A DNA stretch of 28,957 nt from Eubacterium sp. UBA3279 (GTDB taxonomy: Bacteria; Bacillota; Clostridia; Lachnospirales; Lachnospiraceae), in the NCBI GenBank assembly GCA_002361775.1, contig DETV01000092.1:1-28957 (forward strand), read 5' to 3'. Positions 1-7,357 of this stretch are shown piece by piece. The notes beneath the pieces were generated by a model. It did not search any database. It had not been told where the DNA came from and saw only the letters and a list, made by a program, of their open reading frames with translations. How positions within the stretch are numbered: the first letter of the stretch is position 1; each line of letters starts with the position of its first letter. Made by a program: the position numbers and the translations under genes.

Positions 1-42
1 GGACACTGTAGGGCTGAACTGTTATTTTGATATTCTGCAAAT

Positions 43-84
43 GCCGAAAAATATCTTGACTTTTAAATTCGGCAAGTGTAGAAT
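43..84 (+). promoter_or_regulatory. Promoter and candidate operator of the blaI-like gene
   Basis: A -35 TTGACT (56-61) and a -10 TAGAAT (79-84) are 17 bases apart. The inverted repeat GCCGAA (43-48) / TTCGGC (68-73) brackets the -35 box. BlaI/MecI repressors usually bind dyads over their own promoters, so this is the best operator candidate. It does not match the classical TACA/TGTA BlaI operator, so operator identity is inference. Confidence 0.6.
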
Positions 85-114
85 ATAAGAAACAGCAGAA
101 GGGAGGTGACAGGA

Positions 115-480
115 ATGAAGAGATTACCGGATTCGGAATTAGAAGTGATGATGGCCATTTGGAGTTATGATGAGCCGGTAACCAGAATGGAAATTGAAGA
201 AAAACTGAATAGAGAACCTAAAGTCTCAGCCACTACAGTGTTATCTTTCTTGTCCCGTTTAGAAGAGAAAGGATTTGTATCCGTAAAAAAAGAAGGGAAA
301 ACCAATATTTATTGTGCAAGAATTTCAAAAAAAGAATATCTGGGAGAGGAAAGTAAATCCATTTTAAACCGAATGTATGGAAGTTCTCTGAAAAATTTTG
401 TAACTGCGTTTTACGATGGAAAACAGGTTTCCAAAGATGAAATTCAGGAATTGCAGGATTTTTTGGACACATTTAAGTAA
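115..480 (+). CDS. BlaI/MecI family transcriptional repressor
   Basis: The product is a 121-residue winged-helix repressor that would bind DNA as a dimer and be inactivated by the M56 protease encoded next to it. The N-terminal two thirds carry the family pattern: LPDSELEVMMAIW at the start, then a recognition-helix region around VSATTVLSFLSRLEEKGFV and a beta wing. The C-terminal third (EYLGEESKSILNRMYG onward) is the helical dimerisation part. Length is normal for BlaI (about 120-130). An in-frame GTG at 106 lies inside the ribosome binding site (GGGAGGTG, 101-108), so ATG 115 is chosen. It lies just upstream of the M56 gene and probably shares its transcript. No beta-lactamase or PBP gene is adjacent, so the regulon is unknown. 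Confidence 0.9.
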   Translation: MKRLPDSELEVMMAIWSYDEPVTRMEIEEKLNREPKVSATTVLSFLSRLEEKGFVSVKKEGKTNIYCARISKKEYLGEESKSILNRMYGSSLKNFVTAFYDGKQVSKDEIQELQDFLDTFK

Positions 481-495
481 ATGAGAGGTGAAATA

Positions 496-1767
496 ATGGG
501 GTTATTTTTGCAAATGATATATATTTCTTCTTTCTGTAGTTTGATTATTTTCTTTGGATGGGCGGCAAATAAGTTTCTGGGAAAATGGTATCAGCCTGCC
601 TGGAGGTATTATCTTTGGATGATTGTGGGACTGCGGCTATTGATTCCGGCAGATATTTCAGTAGAACAGGCGCCTATTCGTCTGCAGACGGCAGAAATCC
701 ATGCAGGTACGGAGATTTCTTCAATGGTTGGTAAAGAGGCAGGAAATAGTGCAGCTTTCTGGTATGCGGGGAAAACCGTGTGGATTTGTGTGTTCTTTTG
801 TGTACTCCTGTATTTTGTGTTTTGTTATCAAAGACAGTGGAGACATTTGAAGCGTTTTTCTCTTCCGGAATTGAATCAGGATATACGGAATTTGTGGAAG
901 GGTATGTTAAGTAAAGAAGGGATAAAAAAAGAAATTCCGGTGTATCGGTCAGAGTGTATTTACGCTCCCATGATCATAGGAATAAGAAAGAAGTATCTGT
1001 TGTTACCGGAAAAAGATTTTGCCAGAGAAGAATTTATTTACATTTTTCAACATGAAATTCAACATCTGAAATATCATCATATAGTGATAAAGATGTTGAC
1101 GCTGTTCCTTTGTTGTGTGTACTGGTACCAGCCGATGATCTGGCTGATGAAGAGAGAAATGGATCGTGATATAGAAGTTTTTTGTGACAGAAAAGCGGTC
1201 CAGAAAATGAATCAGGAAGACAGATATGGGTATACACAGACAATGATATCTTGCATGACTTTTGAACAAAATCCACATTTGGTGATTTCTTCCGGATTCG
1301 GAGGAACTGTAGATGTGATGAAAGAAAGGATACGATTGATTATGAAGGGTAATGGATTAAAAAAAGGAATAGGAATACTTGCAGTTTTTGTAATGGTTTT
1401 AGGAGTGGGAAGCGTAACGGTAGCATATGGGAAAAGTGAAAATGCAAGTGTGGCGCAGCCTGAAAAGAACCAGCAGGAAGAAACTGAACTGCCAGAAGAC
1501 TATGCAGAAAATATGGCATTTGACGGAGAAGCAACGGAAACTGAACTACCGGAAGTTAATGCAGAAGATGTGGCATCTGATGGAGAGGCAACGGAAAATG
1601 AATTGGCGGAGAACTATGCAGAAGATGTGGCATTTGACGGAGAGGCAACGGAAAATGAAGTGCCGGAAGTTAATGCAGAAGATGTGGCATCTGACGGAGA
1701 GGCAACGGAAAATGAAGTGCCGGATGACAGTGCAGGGGAAGCGGTAAATATGCAGGTACTGCCGTAA
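496..1767 (+). CDS. M56 family (BlaR1-like) membrane metallopeptidase with repeat tail
   Basis: The product is a 423-residue integral membrane zinc protease that in this family cleaves or inactivates the partner BlaI repressor. Hydrophobic segments lie near residues 2-22, 35-50, 95-111, 195-215 and 290-312. The zinc site HEIQH is at 186-190, with a likely third ligand Glu227 in the DIEVFCD stretch. The start is ATG 496: AGAGGTG (484-490) gives proper spacing, whereas ATG 481 directly follows the blaI stop and would place that site inside the gene. BlaR1 proper carries a C-terminal penicillin-binding sensor of about 250 residues. Here the last membrane segment is followed by only about 110 acidic residues made of four 19-residue repeats and a partial fifth. 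The signal sensed is therefore probably not a beta-lactam bound by a BlaR1-type domain; the actual signal is unknown. Confidence 0.85.
   Translation: MGLFLQMIYISSFCSLIIFFGWAANKFLGKWYQPAWRYYLWMIVGLRLLIPADISVEQAPIRLQTAEIHAGTEISSMVGKEAGNSAAFWYAGKTVWICVFFCVLLYFVFCYQRQWRHLKRFSLPELNQDIRNLWKGMLSKEGIKKEIPVYRSECIYAPMIIGIRKKYLLLPEKDFAREEFIYIFQHEIQHLKYHHIVIKMLTLFLCCVYWYQPMIWLMKREMDRDIEVFCDRKAVQKMNQEDRYGYTQTMISCMTFEQNPHLVISSGFGGTVDVMKERIRLIMKGNGLKKGIGILAVFVMVLGVGSVTVAYGKSENASVAQPEKNQQEETELPEDYAENMAFDGEATETELPEVNAEDVASDGEATENELAENYAEDVAFDGEATENEVPEVNAEDVASDGEATENEVPDDSAGEAVNMQVLP
1486..1731 (+). repeat. 57-bp in-frame tandem repeat in the M56 tail
   Basis: Four units start at 1486, 1543, 1600 and 1657, with a truncated fifth at 1714. 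Each full unit encodes 19 residues of the form E-L/V-P-E-x-x-A-E-D-V-A-F/S-D-G-E-A-T-E-N. Units 1 and 3 (Tyr, Phe variants) resemble each other, as do units 2 and 4 (Val-Asn, Ser variants), which suggests a 114-bp dimer was duplicated. The repeats are acidic and face outward if the last membrane segment at residues 290-312 is correct. Confidence 0.95.
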
Positions 1768-1779
1768 ATATGGTGGGGA

Positions 1780-1824
1780 ATGGGTATAAAATGGGGAAAG
1801 TGCCAATTTTATACCCATTTTTTT
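1780..1824 (+). terminator. Rho-independent terminator after the M56 gene
   Basis: A perfect 13-bp stem pairs 1780-1792 with 1806-1818 (ATGGGTATAAAAT and its complement). It is followed by a run of T to 1824. Confidence 0.9.
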
Positions 1825-1836
1825 ATGAGTTGAATT

Positions 1837-2163
1837 TTATTTATTTACTTTTACTCTTGCAGGTCTTACAAGTTTCTCGCCTCTGAGGTATCCTTTTTGA
1901 ACTTCTTCTGTGATCATAGATTTCTTTACGCCTTCGATGTTGTCTGTCATTACAGCATAATGGAAAAGAGGATCAAAGAGCAGTCCTTCGGCTTCGATAG
2001 GGATTAATCCTATCTGTGACAATACATGGCGTATTTCCTGATAAAAATGTTGCAGGATTTTTTTTTCTGTATAACAATGCATTCGCGAAGCTTCTTTTAA
2101 TCCCAATTCCAGGTTGTCTGCAAATTCCAGTAGTTTTTCAATGATGTTGGGATCAAAAGATGC
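1837..2163 (-). pseudogene. GrpE-like C-terminal remnant without a usable start
   Basis: On the minus strand a frame that stays open from 2355 down to the TAA at 1837 encodes a stretch resembling the second half of GrpE, the nucleotide-exchange factor of DnaK. Recognisable pieces are EKLLEFADNLELGLKEA (compare the LLPVxDxLxRAL helix of GrpE), IGLIPIEAEGLLFDPLFHYAV (compare GVEVI...PLDPNVHQAI) and VQKGYLRGEKLVRPARVKV (compare the MQKGYxLNxRxIRxAMVxV beta domain). No ATG or GTG exists in this frame. The first TTG (2104-2106) would leave only 89 residues. An ATG-started frame (2268 or 2309 to 2097) runs alongside in another phase, so a frameshift is possible. No dnaK or hrcA is nearby, so this is not the heat-shock operon copy. 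I read it as a decayed orphan grpE-like gene. Confidence 0.55.
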
Positions 2164-2461
2164 CTGACGAATTGTTTCGTGCTGTGCACTCCCACAATTC
2201 TGCCCCTGGCATTTATAATATAAGTAGCATATTTTATTTGAAACAACAAGGAAGAATTCAAAGTTTTCATTTTTTGTGTACGGAATTCCGGATTTTGTGT
2301 ACAGGACAAAAAAATATAATTTATTGTGGGGAACAGTAACTACATTTTTTGCATTTCAGGTGTTGTGGTTTTCGGGAAAAACCATTAGAATAGAAGTGTT
2401 ACATATATTAGGAAATAATTTTCGCCTAAAAGAAGGCGTTGAGTAGGAGAATAGAGAATAA
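2164..2461. other. Intergenic region before the methyltransferase gene
   Basis: The minus-strand frame of the GrpE-like remnant stays open to 2355 but lacks a start. The plus strand carries a promoter (2363-2391) and a small hairpin CGCC/GGCG near 2424-2439. No other gene is visible. Confidence 0.5.
2363..2391 (+). promoter_or_regulatory. Promoter for the methyltransferase gene cluster
   Basis: TTGTGG (2363-2368), a 17-base spacer and TAGAAT (2386-2391) lie about 70 bases before the start codon at 2462. Confidence 0.5.
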
Positions 2462-3643
2462 ATGACAGAATTACAGAGTGTTTTAGATAGATATCTGGAT
2501 ATCAGTCTGCATCAGATTATTCTGAGCGGAGCAAGGGCCAAAGATCAGGTGTCCAGAGTGAGAATTCGTCCGGTGATCATTCGGGAACAGCTTTTGTTTC
2601 AGTGTACAAAAACCATTGGATCAAAAGAATTTCATGAGAATTTAAAGAAAAGTGAAACTCTTTTAAAGATAGATGAGTGGCTGCGGGAGGATTTTCGGCA
2701 GCTTCAGTTAGAAAGTGAAAAAGGGAGCGTACATGCGCTTTCCAGTAAAAAGGGGAAAATAACGGTGAAGGAAAAGAAAAATTCCTGTCAGATTCAGGGA
2801 TGTAAGTCGGAAGAGGAACGTCGTCGGGAACTTGCCCATAACCGGGAAAAAAGATATATTCTGGAAGTGGGAAAACCGGTGGATTTTCTTGTTGATCTGG
2901 GAGTGATGACCGGAGGGGGAAAAATTGTGAATTCCAGATATGATAAATTCAGACAGATTAATCGTTTTCTGGAGTTTATAGAAGATATTCTTCCCAGACT
3001 GGCAAAGGATCGGGAGGTAACGATTCTGGATTTTGGCTGTGGTAAATCTTATCTTACCTTTGCCATGTATTATTATCTTCACGAATTGAAACAATATGAT
3101 GTAAATATTATTGGTTTGGATCTGAAAGAAGATGTGATTGCCACCTGCAGCAAACTCAGTAAAAAATACGGGTATGAAAAACTGCATTTTTACCGGGGAG
3201 ATATAGCTTCTTATGAAGGCGTTAAGAAGGTGGATATGGTAGTTACTCTTCATGCCTGTGATACAGCAACAGATTTTGCACTGGCAAAGGCGGTAAATTG
3301 GGGAGCTTCCGTTATTTTGTCAGTACCTTGTTGTCAGCATGAACTGAACGGACAGATTTCCAATGAAGAACTGGCGCCCATATTTTCTTACGGTATTCTG
3401 AAAGAGAGGATGGCGGCCTTGATGACGGACGGACTGCGGGCGCAGATGTTGGAGCAGGCCGGTTATGATACCCAGATCCTGGAGTTTATTGATATGGAAC
3501 ATACGCCGAAGAATTTGCTGATCCGGGCGGTCTATACGGGAAAGAAAAAGGAAAATGGAAAAGAATTAAGAAGGTGTCTGGATGCTTTTGGAGTGCATCC
3601 CACGTTGGAGGGGCTGTTATTTGAAGGAGGAATAAAAGAATGA
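2462..3643 (+). CDS. Class I SAM-dependent methyltransferase, Trm13-like
   Basis: The product is a 393-residue methyltransferase. Motif I is LDFGCGKSYLTF (189-200), the acidic end of strand 2 is GLDLK (218-222), and LHACDTATD (263-271) is followed by SVPCCQHEL (287-295). The HxCxxATD plus xPCCxHE pattern is shared with Trm13-type tRNA methyltransferases and a family of uncharacterised bacterial proteins, so an RNA substrate is plausible but inferred. The N-terminal 180 residues have no domain I recognise. AGGAG (2445-2449) lies 12 bases before ATG 2462. The stop overlaps the next start as ATGA (3640-3643), which implies translational coupling with the membrane protein that follows. Confidence 0.8.
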   Translation: MTELQSVLDRYLDISLHQIILSGARAKDQVSRVRIRPVIIREQLLFQCTKTIGSKEFHENLKKSETLLKIDEWLREDFRQLQLESEKGSVHALSSKKGKITVKEKKNSCQIQGCKSEEERRRELAHNREKRYILEVGKPVDFLVDLGVMTGGGKIVNSRYDKFRQINRFLEFIEDILPRLAKDREVTILDFGCGKSYLTFAMYYYLHELKQYDVNIIGLDLKEDVIATCSKLSKKYGYEKLHFYRGDIASYEGVKKVDMVVTLHACDTATDFALAKAVNWGASVILSVPCCQHELNGQISNEELAPIFSYGILKERMAALMTDGLRAQMLEQAGYDTQILEFIDMEHTPKNLLIRAVYTGKKKENGKELRRCLDAFGVHPTLEGLLFEGGIKE

Positions 3644-6111
3644 AGAAGGGGTTGATAAAAGGGGGAGTATTGCTGCTTTTGTTTTTAGGCTCGCTGGGCG
3701 CTACGGCAGCATTTATCAACAGAGATAAAACAGTGGGAACCAGAAAGATGGAAGAAGCAACTTTGCCGATAGCTTATATGGAGGTGGAAGAACGACTAAT
3801 AAATCCCATGTACGGATATGCCCGTGAGATGGAACAGCAGTATATGAGAAATGGGCTTACGCCATTGCCGTCAACAAGGGAACTGACTATGGTTCTGGAG
3901 CCTCTGGAAAGCAAGATAGAATCAGTGAATTATCAGGTATCTACCGCAGATGGAACTACAGTGGTAGAAACGGGAAGAATCTCAAGTCTGACAGAAGACG
4001 GGGAGTATCTGCGGGGAAAGATAAAACTGGAAATTCCTATTTTGATGAATCAGGAATATACGCTGCGTTTTGATGTGAACCTGAAAGATGGAGAAACGTA
4101 TTATTATTATACAAGAATATTGCAGAGAGCAGTTAGTAATCTGAATGAGTATCTTGATTTTGCAGAGAATTTTTATCAAAAATGTCTCAGTGAGGAAACA
4201 TCTTCGGAATTGACGGCGTATCTGGAACCGGATGAAACCCAGACCAACAGTACGTATGCTTCGATAAATATTCATTCCAGCTTTGACCGGGTAACCTGGG
4301 GAGAGATGGAGATGAGCCTGGAAAAGAAAGCCATTCCCGTCATTAAGGATATGAATGAAACTACGTGCAGTATTTCCATGGAGTATGTACTGTCCGATCA
4401 GGAAGAGGAAGAAGAGAAGGAATATTATAATGTATCTGATTTTTACCGGTTGAGATATGATCAGTCCCGGGTACGATTGTTGGATTTTGAACGGAAAACA
4501 GAAGAATTATTTGACGGAGAGCATACAAAATTGACCAGTACCGGTATCAATCTGGGAATTGTAGATAAGTCAGTTCAGTATCAGTCGAACAAAAATGCAG
4601 ATATTGTGGCTTTTGTACAGGCGGGAGAATTGTGGTCATATAACAGAAGCGCCAATAAAACCACAAAGGTATTCGGGTTTAGAGATGATGTTCTGGATGA
4701 TCGGGAAAATCTTCAGAAGCATGGAATTAAGATTGTCCGGGTGGAAGAGTCCGGTGATATTGATTTTGTGGTTTATGGACATATGAATCGTGATGTGCAT
4801 GAGGGCGATGTGGGAATTACGGTATATCACTATGGTGCGGAACTGAACCAGATCAATGAGCAGTTGTTTATCCCCATGAATACTTCGTATGAATATCTGA
4901 AAAATGATATGGAGCAGCTTTCTTATATTTCCCGGGATGATATCCTGTATTTGATGTTGGAAGACGATCTGTATCAGATTGATATCAAAAAGAATTCTTA
5001 CACGATTCTTCAGGAGAATATCCAACAGGATTGCTGCGTGGTATCAAAATCTCAGGCAAGTCTGGCCTGGATGAATGAGATGCAGGAAAATGCTTCCACA
5101 TCGATTACTGTAATGAATCTGGAAGAGGGAACCAGTAATCTGATTCAGGCCCCTCAGGGACAAAAATGTAAAGCGCTGGGATTTATTAATGAGGATCTGA
5201 TCTATGGACTGGCTAATGAAGGAGATATTGTGACGGACAGTGCGGGCAATGTGACCTTTGCTATGGCTACAGTGCGGATTCAGCAGTTTGACGGAACGGT
5301 AGTGAAAGAATATCATGAAGATCAGGTATGGGTGAAAGGAATCAACCTGAAAGAAGGTTCTGTGGAGATGGAGCGGATACAATGGGAAAATGATGCATAT
5401 GTACCGGTGAGCAGTTCCCATATTATGAATAATCTTCAGAAAAATGAGGAGACTGTAAGTATTCGTCTGATTACCACAGAGCGGAAAGCTACGGAAATCG
5501 GACTGGATTTTGATAAAAGTGTTACCAACAATAATGTGCTTTTTGTGGATTCCAATATTGTGAATACGGACAAAATTTCTACGATAGATCTGGATATCAT
5601 CCGTCAGGAGAGTAATATATATTATGTGTATGCGAAAGGTATCCTGGACAGTACCTGGACGAAAGTAAGTGAAGCGATCAATCGGGCAGAACAACAGATG
5701 GGTGTGGTGCTGAACCGTCAGCAGCAATACGTCTGGGAAAGAGGAAACCGGGATGACAGTCACCAGATCAACCCGGAGGAAGTACCGGAGGCAGTGCTTT
5801 CCGGAACACTGGATGAAAATACCCTGCAGCAGGCGCTGGGAGAGGAATATCACGTGTTGAACCTTACCGGATGCAGCCTTGACAGTATTTTGTATCTGGT
5901 GAATAAGGGAAATCCTGTGATCGCCAAAGTATCTAATACAGAAAATGTGGTAATCGTGGGATATGACAAATTCAATACGATTTTATATTATCCATCCACT
6001 CAGGAGACAAAGTATTATGGACTTCAGGACAGTACCAGTCTCTTTGGGGAAGCGGGTAATGTATTTATCGGATATATGGACAGTATGGGAGAACCAAGTA
6101 AAGGAGAGTAA
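3640..6111 (+). CDS. Membrane-anchored beta-rich protein with degenerate C39-like C-terminus
   Basis: The product has 823 residues and I do not recognise a named family. Residues 5-26 form one hydrophobic segment without a lipobox cysteine, so the body should sit outside the membrane. Residues 30-290 are mixed beta with a Glu-rich loop (254-261). Residues about 300-620 contain repeated strand pairs such as GELWSYNRSANKTTKVF, DDLYQIDIKKNSYTIL and SITVMNLEEGTSNLI, which look like beta-propeller blades. Residues about 690-812 resemble the C39-like peptidase fold: LVNKGNPVIAKV, then VVIVGYDKFNTILYYP. However, the expected catalytic histidine before VVIVGYD is Asn769 and no cysteine occupies the N-terminal catalytic position, so it is probably a non-enzymatic binding domain. 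The start overlaps the methyltransferase stop, and GGAGG precedes it at good distance. Confidence 0.7.
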   Translation: MKKGLIKGGVLLLLFLGSLGATAAFINRDKTVGTRKMEEATLPIAYMEVEERLINPMYGYAREMEQQYMRNGLTPLPSTRELTMVLEPLESKIESVNYQVSTADGTTVVETGRISSLTEDGEYLRGKIKLEIPILMNQEYTLRFDVNLKDGETYYYYTRILQRAVSNLNEYLDFAENFYQKCLSEETSSELTAYLEPDETQTNSTYASINIHSSFDRVTWGEMEMSLEKKAIPVIKDMNETTCSISMEYVLSDQEEEEEKEYYNVSDFYRLRYDQSRVRLLDFERKTEELFDGEHTKLTSTGINLGIVDKSVQYQSNKNADIVAFVQAGELWSYNRSANKTTKVFGFRDDVLDDRENLQKHGIKIVRVEESGDIDFVVYGHMNRDVHEGDVGITVYHYGAELNQINEQLFIPMNTSYEYLKNDMEQLSYISRDDILYLMLEDDLYQIDIKKNSYTILQENIQQDCCVVSKSQASLAWMNEMQENASTSITVMNLEEGTSNLIQAPQGQKCKALGFINEDLIYGLANEGDIVTDSAGNVTFAMATVRIQQFDGTVVKEYHEDQVWVKGINLKEGSVEMERIQWENDAYVPVSSSHIMNNLQKNEETVSIRLITTERKATEIGLDFDKSVTNNNVLFVDSNIVNTDKISTIDLDIIRQESNIYYVYAKGILDSTWTKVSEAINRAEQQMGVVLNRQQQYVWERGNRDDSHQINPEEVPEAVLSGTLDENTLQQALGEEYHVLNLTGCSLDSILYLVNKGNPVIAKVSNTENVVIVGYDKFNTILYYPSTQETKYYGLQDSTSLFGEAGNVFIGYMDSMGEPSKGE

Positions 6112-6115
6112 AAAG

Positions 6116-7231
6116 ATGGATGAAAGAATTGTAAAACTGGCAAAAGGGCTGGTACAGTATTCCGTAAAGGTAAAGGAAAATGATAAAGTTTATATTCATT
6201 ATGTGGGAAGAGATACAGAAGATCTTGCCCGTCAGTTAATTAAAGAAGTATATGCGGTAAAAGGTATTCCTTTTGTACATTATACAGAACCTCGTGTAGA
6301 CAGAGAAATTCTGCTTCATGCCACAAAAGAACAGTTGGAATTGATGGCAGAGATTGATTCCAAAGAAATGGATGCTATGGACTGTTATATTGGTATTCGC
6401 GGTTCAGAAAATGTTTCAGAACTTTCTGATGTTCCGGCAGAAAATATGGCGATGTACAATAAATATTATGCCACACCGGTACATCATGAACGCCGGGTGG
6501 CGCACACCCGCTGGGTAGTGCTTCGTTATCCGAACTCAGCCATGGCGCAGCTTTGCGGAACCAGCCGGGAGGCTTTTGAAGAATTTTATTATAACGTATG
6601 TACGCTTGATTATGCAAAGATGGGAAAAGCCATGGAAAATCTGGTGGAATATATGAACCGTACAGACAAAGTTCGTCTGGTAGCTCCGGGAACAGATCTT
6701 ACATTTTCTATCAAGGATATTCCGGCGATTCCCTGTGCAGGAGAAGCAAATATTCCGGATGGAGAGGTGTATACAGCTCCGGTAAGAGAATCTGTCAATG
6801 GTGTACTGACATATAACACACCGTCTCCATATAATGGATTTGTTTATGAAAATGTTCGTCTGGAATTTGAAAATGGTAAGATCGTGAAAGCTACTGCAAA
6901 TGATACCGAGAGAATTAATAAAGTGTTTGATACAGACGAAGGGGCAAGATATGTGGGTGAGTTTGCTATTGGTGTAAATCCTCATGTATTAAAACCGATG
7001 CAGGATACTCTCTTTGATGAGAAAATCTGTGGCTCTATCCATTTTACTCCGGGAGCATGCTATGACGATGCTTATAACGGAAACCAGTCAGCAATTCACT
7101 GGGATCTGGTGCAGATTCAGAGACCGGAATACGGTGGGGGAGAAATGTACTTTGATGATGTGCTGGTTCGTAAGGATGGAAGATTTGTGGTTCCGGAACT
7201 GGAATGCCTGAATCCTGAAAATCTGAAATAG
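6116..7231 (+). CDS. M29 family metalloaminopeptidase (AmpS/AmpT type)
   Basis: The product is a 371-residue cytoplasmic aminopeptidase that removes N-terminal residues with a two-metal site. Family landmarks are GEANIPDGEV (209-218, ligand Glu217), GE at 281-282, GSIHFTPGACY (306-316, His309 and Tyr316) and AIHWD (326-330, His328 and Asp330). A conserved lysine-rich or DNA-binding part is not present. The frame is open upstream to 5963, but AAGGAGAG (6101-6108) fits ATG 6116, so the longer start inside the preceding gene is rejected. The preceding stop (6109-6111) is four bases away, so it is co-transcribed with the two upstream genes. No terminator separates it from asnS. Confidence 0.9.
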   Translation: MDERIVKLAKGLVQYSVKVKENDKVYIHYVGRDTEDLARQLIKEVYAVKGIPFVHYTEPRVDREILLHATKEQLELMAEIDSKEMDAMDCYIGIRGSENVSELSDVPAENMAMYNKYYATPVHHERRVAHTRWVVLRYPNSAMAQLCGTSREAFEEFYYNVCTLDYAKMGKAMENLVEYMNRTDKVRLVAPGTDLTFSIKDIPAIPCAGEANIPDGEVYTAPVRESVNGVLTYNTPSPYNGFVYENVRLEFENGKIVKATANDTERINKVFDTDEGARYVGEFAIGVNPHVLKPMQDTLFDEKICGSIHFTPGACYDDAYNGNQSAIHWDLVQIQRPEYGGGEMYFDDVLVRKDGRFVVPELECLNPENLK

Positions 7232-7261
7232 GGAAGAATCGATTTGTAGAGACGGGAAGCC

Positions 7262-7290
7262 TTGAACTCGTTGGAAAATCGTGATACAAT
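7262..7290 (+). promoter_or_regulatory. asnS promoter
   Basis: TTGAAC (7262-7267), a 17-base spacer and TACAAT (7285-7290) lie upstream of asnS. The transcribed leader is only about 60 bases, too short for a T-box. Confidence 0.75.
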
Positions 7291-7357
7291 AGGTGAAAAT
7301 TGTAGCCAGGTTTTGTGAGGCAGACAAAATATTAGAAAAGAGGGAGGACTGCTCACC

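Noticed and set aside
1486..1731. CRISPR array
   Set aside because: Units abut without spacers and encode protein in frame.
1427..1747. 106-residue plus-strand frame in the M56 tail
   Set aside because: It is an out-of-phase reading of the 57-bp repeats and has no ribosome site; the M56 frame explains the region.
5963..6115. Longer N-terminus for the M29 aminopeptidase
   Set aside because: It overlaps the end of the preceding gene in another phase, and AAGGAGAG fits ATG 6116.
7232..7357. T-box riboswitch before asnS
   Set aside because: The leader after the promoter is about 60 bases, with no T-box sequence or terminator.
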